Positions 34,792-45,752 are shown, counted from the stretch's first letter. The stretch: 64,000 bases of DNA from Roseovarius sp. (GCA_026709325.1 JAPOTF010000188.1:1-64000), one strand, 5' to 3'. A program made the numbers and translations. The notes: generated by a model not told the origin, from the letters alone.

Positions 34792-36921
34792 TTAATCTCG
34801 CGCCTCTCGAATCAGTTTCAGAATGTTTCGCGCAGCGTCCGGAATGTTTGTGCCGGGACCGAAAATGGCCTTTACCCCCTTGTTTTTCAAAAATTCGTAA
34901 TCCTGTTTTGGAATAACGCCGCCGCAAACCACAATGATGTCATCTGCGCCGTTTTCGAGAAGTGCGGCAACAAGTTGCGGCGCAAGCGTTTTATGGCCCG
35001 CCGCCTGCGACGAAATGCCAATCACATGAACATCATTGTCTATCGCATCCTGAACAGCTTCATCAGGAGTCTGGAACAGCGGACCAACATCGACATCGAA
35101 TCCGATATCCGCAAAAGCCGTTGCAATGACTTTGGCGCCGCGGTCATGTCCGTCCTGCCCCATTTTCACCACCAGCATGCGTGGTCTTCGGCCTTCGGCC
35201 TCGGCAAATTCCTCGACGGATTTTTGCACCTCGGCAAAATCCCCATCTCCTTCATAAACCGCTCCATATACACCGGACAGGGTTTTTACCTCGGCCCGAT
35301 GCCGCCCAAAAACATTTTCCATCGCCATGCTGATTTCTCCAACGGAAGCGCGCTGCCTTGCGGCTTCAATCGCGGCTTCAAGCAGGTTGCCGCCCTCTCC
35401 CGCACGTCGCTCAAGTTCGTCCAAGGCACCTTTACAGACAACGGCGTCACGCTGTTCTCTTGTTTTTTCAAGTCTTGCAATTTGAGAATTGCGCACTGCA
35501 TGGTTGTCCACATCCAATATGTCAATCGGATCCTGATTTTCCACGCGATATTTATTGACACCCACAATCACTTCTTCGCCACGATCTATAAAAGCCTGAC
35601 GTTTTGCGGCGCTCTCCTCTATTCTAAGCTTTGGCATTCCCGAAGCAACGGCTTTGGTCATGCCGCCCATTTTCTCAACCTCCTCCATCAGGTCCCAGGC
35701 TTTCTCGGCCAGTTCCGCTGTAAGCGACTCGACATAATACGATCCTGCAAGAGGATCGACCACCCTGGTAACGCCGGTTTCCTCTTGCAGCACCAATTGC
35801 GTGTTTCTAGCTATTCTGGCGCTAAAATCCGTTGGCAGGGCAATTGCCTCGTCAAGCGCATTTGTATGCAGCGACTGGGTACCTCCAAGTACCGCACTCA
35901 TGGCCTCATAGGCAGTTCGAATGACATTGTTATACGGATCTTGCTCCTGAAGACTTACACCTGATGTTTGGCAATGGGTGCGCAACATTTTCGACCGCTC
36001 GCTCTTTGCGCCAAATTCGGTCATAATTCGGGACCACAGCAACCTTGCCGCACGCAATTTCGCGGCCTCCATGAAAAAATTCATTCCAATGGCAAAGAAA
36101 AAGCTCAATCTTCCGGCAAATTTGTCAACATTCATTCCGGCATTGATGGCGGCCCGGACATATTCCCGCCCGTCGGCCAATGTATATGCAAGTTCCTGAA
36201 CCAGCGTGGCGCCGGCTTCCTGCATATGATATCCGGAGATTGATATTGAATTGAATTTTGGCATTTCGTTTGAGGTGAATTCGATTATGTCGCTGACAAT
36301 TCGCATGGATGGCTCGGGCGGATATATATAGGTGTTGCGCACCATAAATTCTTTGAGAATGTCGTTTTGTATCGTTCCCGCCAGCACGCTCCTGTCATGG
36401 CCCTGCTCTTCTCCCGCAACGATGAAACTGGCAAGTACTGGAATGACGGCTCCATTCATCGTCATGCTGACACTTACCTTGTCAAGCGGGATACCATTAA
36501 ACAGAATTTTCATGTCCTCGACACTGTCAATGGCGACGCCCGCCTTGCCGACATCGCCTACAACACGCGGATGATCACTGTCATAACCCCTGTGAGTTGC
36601 AAGATCGAATGCCACCGACGCTCCTTGCTGACCCGCTGCCAGATTGCGCCTGTAGAAAGCGTTCGATTCCTCCGCAGTCGAAAACCCCGCGTACTGGCGT
36701 ATGGTCCAAGGCCTGCCGGCATACATCGTGGCCTTGACTCCGCGAGTAAACGGCTCTGCACCGGGGACCGACCCAAGATGCTTCAAGTCGGACACGTCCT
36801 CTTCGTTGTAAAACGGCTGGATGTTTATTCCCTCAATGGTTTTCCAGGTCAGATCATCCAATTGTCGGCCACGCAGCTCTTTCATGGCCATCTCCCGCCA
36901 TTTTTCTTTACCCGATGCCAT
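34792..36921 (-). CDS. mcm: Methylmalonyl-CoA mutase
   Basis: Adenosylcobalamin-dependent enzyme that isomerises methylmalonyl-CoA to succinyl-CoA. It is a single-chain type with the TIM-barrel mutase domain first ([60 protein letters not shown]) and the B12-binding domain at the end. There the cobalt-ligand motif is [13 protein letters not shown], followed by GISSQAAGH and [11 protein letters not shown] 36921 is preferred because AAAGGG lies before it and homologues begin near [15 protein letters not shown] 36960 would add 13 residues. It completes the propionate route with pccA and pccB. Confidence 0.97.
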   Translation of the reverse strand: MASGKEKWREMAMKELRGRQLDDLTWKTIEGINIQPFYNEEDVSDLKHLGSVPGAEPFTRGVKATMYAGRPWTIRQYAGFSTAEESNAFYRRNLAAGQQGASVAFDLATHRGYDSDHPRVVGDVGKAGVAIDSVEDMKILFNGIPLDKVSVSMTMNGAVIPVLASFIVAGEEQGHDRSVLAGTIQNDILKEFMVRNTYIYPPEPSMRIVSDIIEFTSNEMPKFNSISISGYHMQEAGATLVQELAYTLADGREYVRAAINAGMNVDKFAGRLSFFFAIGMNFFMEAAKLRAARLLWSRIMTEFGAKSERSKMLRTHCQTSGVSLQEQDPYNNVIRTAYEAMSAVLGGTQSLHTNALDEAIALPTDFSARIARNTQLVLQEETGVTRVVDPLAGSYYVESLTAELAEKAWDLMEEVEKMGGMTKAVASGMPKLRIEESAAKRQAFIDRGEEVIVGVNKYRVENQDPIDILDVDNHAVRNSQIARLEKTREQRDAVVCKGALDELERRAGEGGNLLEAAIEAARQRASVGEISMAMENVFGRHRAEVKTLSGVYGAVYEGDGDFAEVQKSVEEFAEAEGRRPRMLVVKMGQDGHDRGAKVIATAFADIGFDVDVGPLFQTPDEAVQDAIDNDVHVIGISSQAAGHKTLAPQLVAALLENGADDIIVVCGGVIPKQDYEFLKNKGVKAIFGPGTNIPDAARNILKLIREARD

Positions 36922-37231
36922 TTTCAACCCTTTCACTTTTTCAGGACGTTGAGAGGACATTCACGCCGATCCGCCGAGTTTTGCCCTTTTACCGCCATGA
37001 ACTTCAAAATGCCCGTTTCCAATTATTGCATCAACGGCATTTCACATTTCCAAAGCAATTTCGGAAATTGCAATGCGAATGCCGTTTAATATAACACCAG
37101 AGAAGCATCGCCGGATTCGCTGAAAATCGAAGTTGCCAATGTGTCGGCAAGCGGATTTATTTGTCTGCATATACCATTGCGCGTTCGAAATTGTCTTTTA
37201 CTTTACTATATTGTTACCAACAGGAGTTCCA

Positions 37232-37687
37232 ATGCTTAAACGGTTGACAATCCCATTTGCCTTGCTGACAGCCACAATTGCGGCTGCAGACGGGAACGGC
37301 AATTCAAATTCGGTTGCCGCAGTTAACGTTTTGGTTTCCGACAAGAATCCGGAACTGGATCAATTCCTGTGGGAATCGCGCCCATTGGTGGTGTTTGCCG
37401 ACAGTTCTTCCGATCCTCGCTTTATCCAGCAAATGGACTTTATCAATGACGGGATAAACGATATGGCTGAACGCGATGTTATAGTGCTTACAGACACCGA
37501 CCCGAATGAAAAGGGATATCTACGGAGCAAATTGCATCCAAGAGGATTTATGCTTGTTCTAATTGGCAAGGATGGCATCATATATTTGCGAAAACCGTTT
37601 CCATGGGACGCGCGCGAAATATCCCGGGTAATTGATAAAATGCCAATACGGCAGCAGGAAATTCGAGACCGCCGAGGCAAAAACTGA
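37232..37687 (+). CDS. Exported DUF4174 protein
   Basis: A 151-residue protein with an N-terminal signal-like segment (MLKRLTIPFALLTATIAAADG). The DUF4174 core follows: FLWESRPLVVFADSSSDPRFIQQMDFI, then RDVIVLTDTDP, and FMLVLIGKDGIIYLRKPFPWDAREI. The fold is thioredoxin-like without the CxxC pair, so redox activity is not expected. A CAGGAG site precedes ATG 37232. It is opposite in strand to pccA and mcm but sits between them, as in many Rhodobacterales. Function unknown. Confidence 0.85.
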   Translation: MLKRLTIPFALLTATIAAADGNGNSNSVAAVNVLVSDKNPELDQFLWESRPLVVFADSSSDPRFIQQMDFINDGINDMAERDVIVLTDTDPNEKGYLRSKLHPRGFMLVLIGKDGIIYLRKPFPWDAREISRVIDKMPIRQQEIRDRRGKN

Positions 37688-37735
37688 AACCTTGCGAGTG
37701 TTTTTACCGTTTAGGGTTCCGGCCTTAAGCGGCCT

Positions 37736-39820
37736 TCACGAGCTCCCGGCAACCGAATCGCCGTCTCTGTCACGCCATTCAAATTCCATAATTACATCAT
37801 CAACAACAAGGCTGTCGCCGGACGCCACATTTATCTTTGAAACTACACCCTTTTTCTCTGCGCGAAGAATGTTTTCCATTTTCATCGCCTCAACGGTGCA
37901 AAGCGACTGGCCCTCATGAACTTCCTGACCCTCTTCAACACCAATGCCAACCACAAGCCCCGGCATCGGACACAGTAAAAGGTTCGAGGTGTCGAGTTGC
38001 CGTTTCTCCGGCATTAGCGCCGCCAGTTCCGCCTGTCTTGGAGTCAGCACTTGCACGTTCATATCCGCGCCGCGGCTCCTGATCCGGAAACCGCTGATGA
38101 TTTTCCCGACTTTCAAAATCAGCGGCTCGCCATCAACATCAAGTTCGGCAAGCTGGCATCCGGGCGTCCACGCGCTTGCAACGCGATGACTTGAGCCATC
38201 TTCAAATGTCACGGTCGACCCCTCCCTGTCCGCTGAAATGCTGACGGGAAAACTCCTTCCGTCATGCCTGACAATCCAATTCTCACCGACATGCCGCTCA
38301 TGGTTGTCCATTCGGCCGGAAACGCGCGTACGCCTGATTTCCGCAACCCGATACATTGCGGCACAACCTGCCGCCATCTTTTTTTGCATGCTCTCATCGG
38401 GAGTGACGCCTCTAAAGCCTTCGGGATATTCATCGGCAATAAAGGCAGTCGATATATCCCCGGAAATGAATTTCGGATGATCCATTACGGCGCTTAAAAA
38501 TGGAAGATTGTGCTCTATTCCCTCTATTTCAAACGAATCCAGCGCCGAGCGCATCGCCTCAATGGCGGTATCGCGATCACACCCCCATGTGCACAACTTG
38601 GCTATCATCGGATCATAATACATGCTTATTTCGCCGCCATCATAAATTCCCGTGTCGTTTCTGACGGCGGTATCATGAGTGGGCGCCTCGCCAGGCCAGT
38701 TGCCGTTCTCCTGCAAAGGGCCGGCGGCTCTTTCGGCAGGCGGGCGATACCGCGTCAGTCGTCCTATTGACGGCAAAAAGCCTCGATAGGGATCTTCGGC
38801 ATACAATCTGCTTTCGACGGCCCAACCCCCAAGTTTTACATCTTCCTGCTTTATCGAGAGCTTTTCTCCTGCCGCAACCCGCATCATTTGCTCCACAAGA
38901 TCAATTCCTGTTACAAGTTCAGTCACCGGGTGCTCAACCTGCAAACGCGTGTTCATCTCAAGAAAATAGAAGTTTTTGTCTTCATCCACTATGAATTCAA
39001 CCGTGCCCGCGGTTGCATAATCAACCGCGCGTGCCAAGGCGACGGCCTGTTCCCCCATTGCCTTGCGCGTTTGCTCGTCAAGAAACGGGCTTGGGGCTTC
39101 CTCGATTACCTTCTGGTTCCTGCGCTGGATGGAGCATTCCCGCTCTCCCAGATATATGCCGTTTCCAAATTTATCGAACAGAACCTGTATTTCAATGTGT
39201 CTTGGACTGGTTACAAATTTTTCAATGAAAATCCGGTCGTCCCCAAATGAACTGGCGGCCTCGTTTTTGGAACTCTGATATCCCTCTAGCGCCTCGTCCC
39301 CGCTCCAGGCAATTCGCATGCCCTTGCCGCCACCTCCAGCGGATGCCTTGATCATTACGGGATAGCCAATTTCATCTGCGATGCGGACGGCTTCATCCGC
39401 ACTGCCAATCAGTCCCATGTATCCCGGAACAACGGACACATTTGCCTCTCTTGCAATCTTTTTTGATGTGATTTTATCACCCATTGCCTCAATGGCGCCA
39501 ACGGGTGGTCCGATGAAGCCAACGCCTTCGTTCTCCAGGACTCTGGCGAACTTTGGATTTTCCGAAAGAAATCCATAACCCGGATGAACCGCCTCGGCAC
39601 CGGTCTGACGGATGGCATCCATAATTCCGTCAATGACGATATAGGACTCGCTTACCGGAGAGTTTCCGACGTGAACCGCTTCATCTGCCATTTTGACATG
39701 CAGCGAATTCCTGTCCGCATCGGAATAAACGGCAACGGTGGCCACGCCCATCTTGCGGGCGCTTTTTATGACTCTGCATGCTATTTCACCGCGATTGGCT
39801 ATCAGAATTTTGTTGAACAT
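37736..39820 (-). CDS. pccA: Propionyl-CoA carboxylase alpha chain (biotin carboxylase + BCCP)
   Basis: A 694-residue protein. The biotin carboxylase half starts MFNKILIANRGEIACRVIKSA and has the ATP-grasp loop ASAGGGGKGMRIA, then ERECSIQRRNQKVIEEAPS and FYFLEMNTRLQVEHPVTE. The C-terminal biotinyl domain carries the biotinylation site VEAMKMEN. The middle part is the BT linker region of PCC/MCC alpha chains. With PccB it carboxylates propionyl-CoA to methylmalonyl-CoA; the neighbouring mcm makes this assignment firmer than acetyl- or methylcrotonyl-CoA. Confidence 0.96.
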   Translation of the reverse strand: MFNKILIANRGEIACRVIKSARKMGVATVAVYSDADRNSLHVKMADEAVHVGNSPVSESYIVIDGIMDAIRQTGAEAVHPGYGFLSENPKFARVLENEGVGFIGPPVGAIEAMGDKITSKKIAREANVSVVPGYMGLIGSADEAVRIADEIGYPVMIKASAGGGGKGMRIAWSGDEALEGYQSSKNEAASSFGDDRIFIEKFVTSPRHIEIQVLFDKFGNGIYLGERECSIQRRNQKVIEEAPSPFLDEQTRKAMGEQAVALARAVDYATAGTVEFIVDEDKNFYFLEMNTRLQVEHPVTELVTGIDLVEQMMRVAAGEKLSIKQEDVKLGGWAVESRLYAEDPYRGFLPSIGRLTRYRPPAERAAGPLQENGNWPGEAPTHDTAVRNDTGIYDGGEISMYYDPMIAKLCTWGCDRDTAIEAMRSALDSFEIEGIEHNLPFLSAVMDHPKFISGDISTAFIADEYPEGFRGVTPDESMQKKMAAGCAAMYRVAEIRRTRVSGRMDNHERHVGENWIVRHDGRSFPVSISADREGSTVTFEDGSSHRVASAWTPGCQLAELDVDGEPLILKVGKIISGFRIRSRGADMNVQVLTPRQAELAALMPEKRQLDTSNLLLCPMPGLVVGIGVEEGQEVHEGQSLCTVEAMKMENILRAEKKGVVSKINVASGDSLVVDDVIMEFEWRDRDGDSVAGSS

Positions 39821-39838
39821 GTATTGCTCCCGTTCACT

Positions 39839-40189
39839 TCATATGTTCTCGAATGCATCAGGAAAGGAAATGCGCGCCGCCGCAAAATCAAGTGCCAGGA
39901 GCGCTTCATAGGATCTTGGATCAAAATCCTCATCCACTGCGAGAACTTCACGTCCTATAAGCCAGCACAGCCGTCCCGCATCAAGATTGCCGCGCTGGAA
40001 CGGCTCGGTTCCAAAATTATCCCATAAAGCCCTTGCAAATGCGGAATCGGCATTTCGGTCCGCAAGCTTTCGGTCACGGTGTCGTTCACGTCGCATTATG
40101 GCCGCTGCGCCTTTGGGATTGGCCCTCCTAATGGTGAACTGGAAATCCGTGCCTGGAAGACGCCCTGGAAAACCGCGATGCTTAATCAT
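39839..40189 (-). CDS. Conserved-looking small protein of the pcc operon
   Basis: A 116-residue soluble protein, MIKHRGFPGRLPGTDFQF..., ending FAAARISFPDAFENI. It lies 18 bp upstream of pccA and in the same direction, with the spacing expected for an operon member. It is rich in Arg and Ala and has no membrane segment or recognised motif. A small hypothetical gene just before pccA recurs in Rhodobacterales, which supports it being real. ATG 40189 is chosen to avoid the in-frame extension into the decayed cupin gene. Function unknown. Confidence 0.6.
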   Translation of the reverse strand: MIKHRGFPGRLPGTDFQFTIRRANPKGAAAIMRRERHRDRKLADRNADSAFARALWDNFGTEPFQRGNLDAGRLCWLIGREVLAVDEDFDPRSYEALLALDFAAARISFPDAFENI

Positions 40190-40321
40190 GGGCGCTCCCC
40201 GATTTTGGGAATTGAATGGTAAAATCGAAAAGCAAAGGGATGAATGCAAATTTGCCCGCCAATACGCAATTTTGCATAACGCCTCGTGGAACGCCGCTTA
40301 TGAAAATTCCGCGCCAAATTC

Positions 40322-40728
40322 TCATTCCGGCATTCCCCCGCTTTTGGCGGCAAATTCCTCCGGGCAGGCAGTCTCAGCCAATTCCGGGGCGGCGCTGCGG
40401 TGACGAAACTTCCAATGGCCAATGCCAGGTGGCTGCAACACGTGGGAACCCTCCGGGAGAAAATGCGCGCCCTCACCCTCATATTAGAACAAAACCAACA
40501 TCCGGCGGCATGAACCATCTGGAAATCAAGGTCATGCGAATGCCAGCCGCCCCAACTGCTCATTCCAGGCGCCGCGCGAATGACGCTGGCGCCAAATCCG
40601 CCGCGCGCGGCATCTGACATGCCCGGCCGACGGCATTCGCAAAATGCCCGAAGACCTTCGCCCGTGAACCTGCCGCCATCGGCATGGCATATGATGAACT
40701 TTCGTTTTTTGCCATCCATTAAGCTCAT
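40322..40728 (-). pseudogene. Cupin-domain gene with frameshift and nonsense codon
   Basis: From ATG 40728 the frame reads KRKFIICHADGGRFTGEGLRAF, then RGGFGASVIRAAPGMSSWGGWHSHDLDFQMV. This is the first cupin motif with its metal-binding histidines. After ~72 codons the family sequence moves to another frame, reading YEGEGAHFLPEGSHVLQPPGIGHW and ending EEFAAKSGGMPE at the stop codon 40322-40324. In that second frame a TAA stands where the family has the Glu of FEYEGEG. At least one indel near 40500-40520 and one nonsense mutation are therefore needed. The gene lies between pccB and the small pcc-operon gene, and such cupins may bind acyl or acid ligands. Sequencing error cannot be excluded. 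Confidence 0.7.
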
Positions 40729-40774
40729 GATTTCTTTTTCAGATTCTTGCGCATTAAATATTCGCCCGCCGGAA

Positions 40775-42307
40775 TTAAAGCGGAATATTGTCGTGCTTCT
40801 TCCATGGATTGCTTAATTTCTTGTTTCGGAGTGACGCAAACGCTCTGCAAATCCGCGTCCTGGTGTTGCGCGGCATTATGACTTCGTCAATAAAACCTCG
40901 CTCCGCAGCCACAAATGGATTTGCGAATCTATCTTCATAATCCCTTGTGTGCCTGGCGATTTTTTTGCTGTCGCCAAGATCGGCGCGATGAATAATCTCG
41001 GTTGCCCCCTTTGCCCCCATAACCGCAATCTCGGCAGTTGGCCATGCATAGTTAAAATCGCCCCGCAAATGTTTTGAGGACATAACGTCGTAGGCTCCTC
41101 CGTAAGCCTTTCGGGTAATAAGCGTCACCTTGGGAACAGTTGCCTCTCCATAGGCGAAAAGCAGCTTTGCCCCATGCTTGATTACCCCGCCATATTCCTG
41201 AAACGTACCCGGCAAAAATCCGGGCACGTCCACAAACGTTAGTACGGGAATCTCAAAGCAGTCGCAAAACCGAACGAATCTGGCCGCCTTCCGGCTTGCG
41301 TCAATATCAAGACATCCCGCGAGAACCATCGGCTGATTTGCCACAACGCCCACAGTCTGCCCCTCCAACCTGACAAATCCGGTAATAATGTTTTTGGCGT
41401 AGTTTTCCTGAATTTCATAAAAATCGGCCTCATCGGCAACCTTCAATATCAATTCCTTCATGTCATAAGGCGTGTTCGGATTGTCGGGAACAAGCGTGTC
41501 AAGGCTTGTCTCGACTCTTGAGGGTGTGTCGAAAAACGGACGGACAGGCGGTTTTTCCCGGTTTGACAATGGAAGAAAATCTACAAGACGCCTAATTTCC
41601 GCCATTGCCTCCACGTCATTTTCAAAGGCGCCGTCAGCCACAGAGCTTCTGCCTGTATGGGTTTTTGCCCCTCCCAGTTCTTCCGCTGTAACCACTTCGT
41701 TTGTTACGGTTTTCACCACATCGGGACCTGTAACGAACATGTAGGAGGATTCCCTGACCATAAAGATAAAGTCGGTCATTGCCGGGCTGTATACGGCACC
41801 ACCGGCGCAAGGCCCCATGATAACGCTTATTTGGGGTATCACGCCTGAAGCCATAATGTTGCGCTGGAACACTTCCGCATAGCCCGCCAGAGAGGCGACG
41901 CCTTCCTGTATCCTTGCGCCGCCAGAGTCGTTAAGGCCAATCACCGGAGCTCCGTTTTGCACAGCCATGTCCATTATCTTGCATATTTTCTCTGCATGCG
42001 TTTCGCTCAGCGAGCCGCCAAAAACGGTGAAATCCTGGCTAAAAACATAAACCATGCGGCCATTTACTGTTCCCCAACCCGTTACGACCCCATCTCCATA
42101 GGGAGATTCCCTTTCCATTCCGAAATCAGTGCAGCGATGTTTCTTGAACATGTCGAACTCTTCAAAACTGTCCTCGTCGAGAAGCAGTTCCAGGCGTTCC
42201 CGAGCCGTGAGCTTACCCTTGCGATGCTGCGCCTCCACACGGTCGCACCCGCCGCCAAGCCTGGCAACAAGTCTGCGTTCGTCCAATTCACTCAGGATAT
42301 CTTTCAT
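40775..42307 (-). CDS. pccB: Propionyl-CoA carboxylase beta chain
   Basis: The 510-residue carboxyltransferase partner of PccA. Motifs include [21 protein letters not shown], the first oxyanion hole [44 protein letters not shown]-type sequence ([14 protein letters not shown]), and in the C-terminal half [26 protein letters not shown] and [22 protein letters not shown] 42307 has an AGGGGAG ribosome-binding site; the upstream in-frame extension is not needed. It leads the minus-strand pcc operon. Confidence 0.96.
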   Translation of the reverse strand: MKDILSELDERRLVARLGGGCDRVEAQHRKGKLTARERLELLLDEDSFEEFDMFKKHRCTDFGMERESPYGDGVVTGWGTVNGRMVYVFSQDFTVFGGSLSETHAEKICKIMDMAVQNGAPVIGLNDSGGARIQEGVASLAGYAEVFQRNIMASGVIPQISVIMGPCAGGAVYSPAMTDFIFMVRESSYMFVTGPDVVKTVTNEVVTAEELGGAKTHTGRSSVADGAFENDVEAMAEIRRLVDFLPLSNREKPPVRPFFDTPSRVETSLDTLVPDNPNTPYDMKELILKVADEADFYEIQENYAKNIITGFVRLEGQTVGVVANQPMVLAGCLDIDASRKAARFVRFCDCFEIPVLTFVDVPGFLPGTFQEYGGVIKHGAKLLFAYGEATVPKVTLITRKAYGGAYDVMSSKHLRGDFNYAWPTAEIAVMGAKGATEIIHRADLGDSKKIARHTRDYEDRFANPFVAAERGFIDEVIMPRNTRTRICRAFASLRNKKLSNPWKKHDNIPL

Positions 42308-42423
42308 GCAACTCCCCTTTGGATATAGGTTGCGACAATTGCGGTTTATGAAGTGACAACAATTAAGGCGAATAACGAAAATATGCAAACCCCGTGTTTC
42401 ATGTGGCTTCCGGCATGTCAGCC

Positions 42424-42774
42424 ATGAGATTCGAACCGTTCAATCTTGATTATGAACAAACCCGCCGGCACCCCACCCTGGTTGAAATGACTTTTATCCA
42501 GTGGAAGAAGGCATGGTTTGCGAAAAGCAAAAGCTGGAGAACCGCCGGAAGTCGGGAAAGAGCGGTTGACCGTTACGCGCCGCCTCGCGACAACCTCGGT
42601 CAGGTATATAATGCCCAAAAACTATCAATGGGCAGCCCATCGGAACTTGTTGTTGCGGGCCATGCCAAGGATCAGAATATAAATAGTGAATGGGCTTCAA
42701 ACCGTGATCTGTTGAAAGAGAAATTTTGGGGGAGTTTAAGGGAATTTGGCAATACCGCGCGGATGATTCCGTGA
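42424..42774 (+). CDS. Hypothetical protein
   Basis: A possible 116-residue soluble protein, starting [18 protein letters not shown] and ending in [11 protein letters not shown]. It is divergent from pccB. No family is recognised, no strong ribosome-binding site is seen, and its residue make-up (many Trp, Lys, Arg, Asn) is compatible with a small DNA- or protein-binding protein but proves nothing. It is the only sizeable frame in the ~545 bp between pccB and coxF. Confidence 0.35.
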   Translation: MRFEPFNLDYEQTRRHPTLVEMTFIQWKKAWFAKSKSWRTAGSRERAVDRYAPPRDNLGQVYNAQKLSMGSPSELVVAGHAKDQNINSEWASNRDLLKEKFWGSLREFGNTARMIP

Positions 42775-42853
42775 CTCATTTTTATTTTGCAAGATGCCGT
42801 AATGGGGTTTGGCAAATCGATTGCAAAAAGCCGCAAGGTCGGGATTTCCGAAT

Positions 42854-43663
42854 TTAGCTTGCAACCTCAAATTCGCCAATTTCCATACTGCGATCACTGT
42901 TCCGCCAAAGCACGATTTCAGCCAATACCGAAAGAGCTATTTCATGCGGGTCGATACCTTTCAGATCAATGCCGGCTGGAGATTTCAGGCGCTCAACAGA
43001 TGATTTATCCATACCCTCCGCAATCAGTGTGGTCATCAGCGCAGCCGCCTTTCGGCGAGAAGCCACCATGGAAACGCGACGCGCGGGACTCGCCAGGGCG
43101 GCGCGCAGATATTCCAGATCCTTTATTCCCTGACTCGCAACCACCGCAAAATCACCGGAAGTGACCTGCACGTTCGCTGTTGCGCCATCGAATTGATGAA
43201 AACCTCCCGCAAAACCCATTTCCCTGGATGTGACCACGCGATAACCGGCCATTTTCCCATGTTCGGCAATGGCCCTGCCAATTGGCGTGTTCCCGTAAAC
43301 GACCAGAACAGGCGCAAGCTTGCAGGGTTCAATTAGCAAATCAACCGTTCCGCCCGAAGGGCAACCGCTTTTATAGATTCTAACGCCATCATTGTCATGC
43401 AGTGAATCCACGCAAGCTGCCGGTTTGATGCGTATCATTCGCATCTTGCCGATTTCCATTGCCGCCAAACCGGCCTTTCTCAAGGCGGATTGCACGCAAT
43501 TGCCTCCCACATGGCCATATATGTCGCCATCGGATGTGACAACCGCCTTGCATCCGGCCTTTGCCGAAGTTGTGTCAGCAGTCCGTATCACCGTTGAAAC
43601 GCAAAAGGATTTTCCCTCTTTTCTCAAATCTTCAATAATGTCGTATATTCGAAATTGGTCCAT
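42854..43663 (-). CDS. coxF: CoxF, XdhC-family maturation factor
   Basis: A 269-residue XdhC/CoxF protein, needed in related systems for supplying or modifying the molybdenum cofactor of CO dehydrogenase. The N-terminal XdhC domain has GNCVQSALRKAGLAAMEIGKMRMI. The C-terminal Rossmann-like domain has VLVVYGNTPIGRAIAEHGKMAGY and VVASQGIKDLEYLRAAL. ATG 43663 (MDQFRIYDIIEDLRKEGK) is chosen; the frame continues upstream into coxE without meaning. It is 7 bp after coxE and ends the coxMSLDEF order. Confidence 0.88.
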   Translation of the reverse strand: MDQFRIYDIIEDLRKEGKSFCVSTVIRTADTTSAKAGCKAVVTSDGDIYGHVGGNCVQSALRKAGLAAMEIGKMRMIRIKPAACVDSLHDNDGVRIYKSGCPSGGTVDLLIEPCKLAPVLVVYGNTPIGRAIAEHGKMAGYRVVTSREMGFAGGFHQFDGATANVQVTSGDFAVVASQGIKDLEYLRAALASPARRVSMVASRRKAAALMTTLIAEGMDKSSVERLKSPAGIDLKGIDPHEIALSVLAEIVLWRNSDRSMEIGEFEVAS

Positions 43664-43670
43664 GGGAAAC

Positions 43671-44852
43671 TCAGATATTTGAAAATTCCGCTTCCAGAGC
43701 GCCAAGCGCATCAATCGTGCTGGCAGACAGGTGCGCATCCAGATAAGGCAATGCCGCCTGGATTGCGGCAGCCACCGGAGCATAACCCTTCCAGCCTAAA
43801 AGCGGATTGAGCCAAACAATCTTTCTGGCTTTCTTTCGAATGCGGGAAAGCGCCTTCGCCAATCTCTGCGGCGTACCGCTGCAATAGCCATCTGACAAAA
43901 TCAACAGCATTGTTCTTCCGGTTAACGCCTTGCCATATTGCTCCGAAAAGGTGGTCAAGGCCGTTCCAATATCGGTTCCCCCGCCGAAACCGTCTGCCAT
44001 CAGGCTTAGTCTGCCGGCCCAGCGCAATGAGTCGCCGTCCCTCATCGCGGGAGTTACACGCATCAATCTTGTATGAAACAAAAATGCTTCAGTTGATCTG
44101 TCACTGCAGACAAGACCCTTCACGAATGCGAGAAAAACCCGAGAATACACGTTCATGGAACCCGATACATCCGAAATGGCGACTATTCTCATTTGCCGAT
44201 CTGGATGTTCGCGCCTGAAAAGATCAATCGGTTCACCGCCCCGGGCAAGTGAAGCCCGATTGATGCGGCGCAAATCCAGCTGCAGTCCATTGTTCGACCG
44301 CTTACGGCGCCGGGAATGACAATCGCGTATTGATCTCGCCAGTCTGTATGCGGCCGCTTCAGCCTCTTTAAGAGTTTCCTCATCTGTCAGTTCCCGCAAA
44401 TCACGTTTCGCAAGCGACTCTGTTTTAGTGGCAATTAAACGGCCGTCCATGCCTTCGGAATCGCCTTCACCGGAATCGGGCGCACTCTGATCGGAATTTT
44501 CTCCGCCCCGTGAAACGTTCTCAAAATGATTTTGCCACAATACGGGCCTGGCTGACTGCACGCGCACGTGCTCGTTCGCTTTACCCTGGCGCTTTGAACC
44601 CGCATTATACCAGTAGGAGTCGAAAAGATCGTCAAAACGATTCCAAATATCCATGTTTGGCGCCAGCAAGGTCTTGAGCGCCAGCCTGACTTCGCCCGGA
44701 CTCACGGCATTTATGTGCGACAAAGCCGCAAGAGAGTCAGCGGTTTCAGATGGCCCAACCGGCAAACCGTTCATTCGAAGATGGCCTGTAAAGCCTGTAA
44801 TTCTGTCGGCAACGCCTTTGGCGCGGGATGGAAAACGCGTCGCCTTCATCAA
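43671..44852 (-). CDS. coxE: CoxE, von Willebrand factor A-domain protein
   Basis: A 393-residue VWA/CoxE-like protein. The metal-ion-dependent adhesion site reads VAISDVSGSMNVYSR (~residue 230), followed by FGGGTDIGTAL and LILSDGYCSGTPQRLA. In carboxidotrophs CoxE works with the AAA+ protein CoxD in posttranslational insertion of the copper-sulfur part of the [CuSMoO2] centre, a MoxR-VWA chaperone pair. Its start overlaps the coxD end by 4 bp. Confidence 0.92.
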   Translation of the reverse strand: MMKATRFPSRAKGVADRITGFTGHLRMNGLPVGPSETADSLAALSHINAVSPGEVRLALKTLLAPNMDIWNRFDDLFDSYWYNAGSKRQGKANEHVRVQSARPVLWQNHFENVSRGGENSDQSAPDSGEGDSEGMDGRLIATKTESLAKRDLRELTDEETLKEAEAAAYRLARSIRDCHSRRRKRSNNGLQLDLRRINRASLARGGEPIDLFRREHPDRQMRIVAISDVSGSMNVYSRVFLAFVKGLVCSDRSTEAFLFHTRLMRVTPAMRDGDSLRWAGRLSLMADGFGGGTDIGTALTTFSEQYGKALTGRTMLLILSDGYCSGTPQRLAKALSRIRKKARKIVWLNPLLGWKGYAPVAAAIQAALPYLDAHLSASTIDALGALEAEFSNI

Positions 44853-45706
44853 GCCGCTCTTCCAATAAGACGGTCCATGACCTCAACCGGCACGGCGGCA
44901 GAGTCCGCCGACGTCTTTAGCAGACAAACCAGAGTTGCCTGAACGACCGACCTATCATTGCCCAAATCGTTAATGCCAAGCCCTGAAAGCGCTGCCGCCC
45001 AGTCGAGCATTTCCGCTATTCCGGGTTTTTTCTCCAAATCCTCCCGTCTCAGAGACTGCACCACGCCAATTATCTGCGCCGCCAGTCTTGCCTCCAACCC
45101 GGGAGCGCGAGATTTAAGAATCTCCAGTTCTTCTGAATGACCCGGGTAGTCAATGTATGAATACAGGCATCGACGGCGCAATGCATCCGACAAATCCCGG
45201 GTTCCGTTTGCAGTCAAGATTACAACTGGTCGCGACTTTGCCCGAACAGTGCCCGTCTCCGGTATGGTGATTTGAAAATCCGACAGCACTTCCAGAAGGA
45301 ATGCTTCAAACTCCTCGTCCGCCCTGTCAATCTCGTCAATCAGCAATACCGGAGATGTTTCCTGTGATATGGCTTCAAGAAGAGGTCGCCTCAGCAAATA
45401 CTTTTCACCAAAAAGCTCATCCTCCGAAGCGCCATCCGCCCGAATTGCCAGCAGTTGCCTTTGGTAGTTCCATTCATAGATGGCATGACTCGAATCAAGA
45501 CCTTCATAGCATTGCAATCGGATCAGACGCGTTGCAAGCACCTCGGACATGGCTTTGGCGATTTCCGTTTTTCCAACGCCCGCAGGCCCTTCAAGCAACA
45601 AAGGGCGCTGAAGTGCAAGGGATAAATGGAGTGCCATGGCTAGCGGTTCGCCTGCCACGTAGCCTGTCTCCGATAATCGCTTTTGAAGATCAAAATGGTG
45701 TGGCAT
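44849..45706 (-). CDS. coxD: CoxD, MoxR-type AAA+ ATPase
   Basis: A 285-residue AAA+ chaperone of the MoxR group. Walker A is LLEGPAGVGKTEIAKAM, Walker B PVLLIDEIDRADEEFEAFLLEVL, sensor 1 PVVILTANGTRDLSDALRRR. In Oligotropha CoxD is required to convert the Mo-only intermediate of CO dehydrogenase to the mature Cu-S-Mo centre. It overlaps coxE by 4 bp and follows coxL by 46 bp. Confidence 0.94.
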   Translation of the reverse strand: MPHHFDLQKRLSETGYVAGEPLAMALHLSLALQRPLLLEGPAGVGKTEIAKAMSEVLATRLIRLQCYEGLDSSHAIYEWNYQRQLLAIRADGASEDELFGEKYLLRRPLLEAISQETSPVLLIDEIDRADEEFEAFLLEVLSDFQITIPETGTVRAKSRPVVILTANGTRDLSDALRRRCLYSYIDYPGHSEELEILKSRAPGLEARLAAQIIGVVQSLRREDLEKKPGIAEMLDWAAALSGLGINDLGNDRSVVQATLVCLLKTSADSAAVPVEVMDRLIGRAA

Positions 45707-45752
45707 TTAACAGCGGATTATAAAAACCCTGTTCTCCCCCTATCTATTCAAC

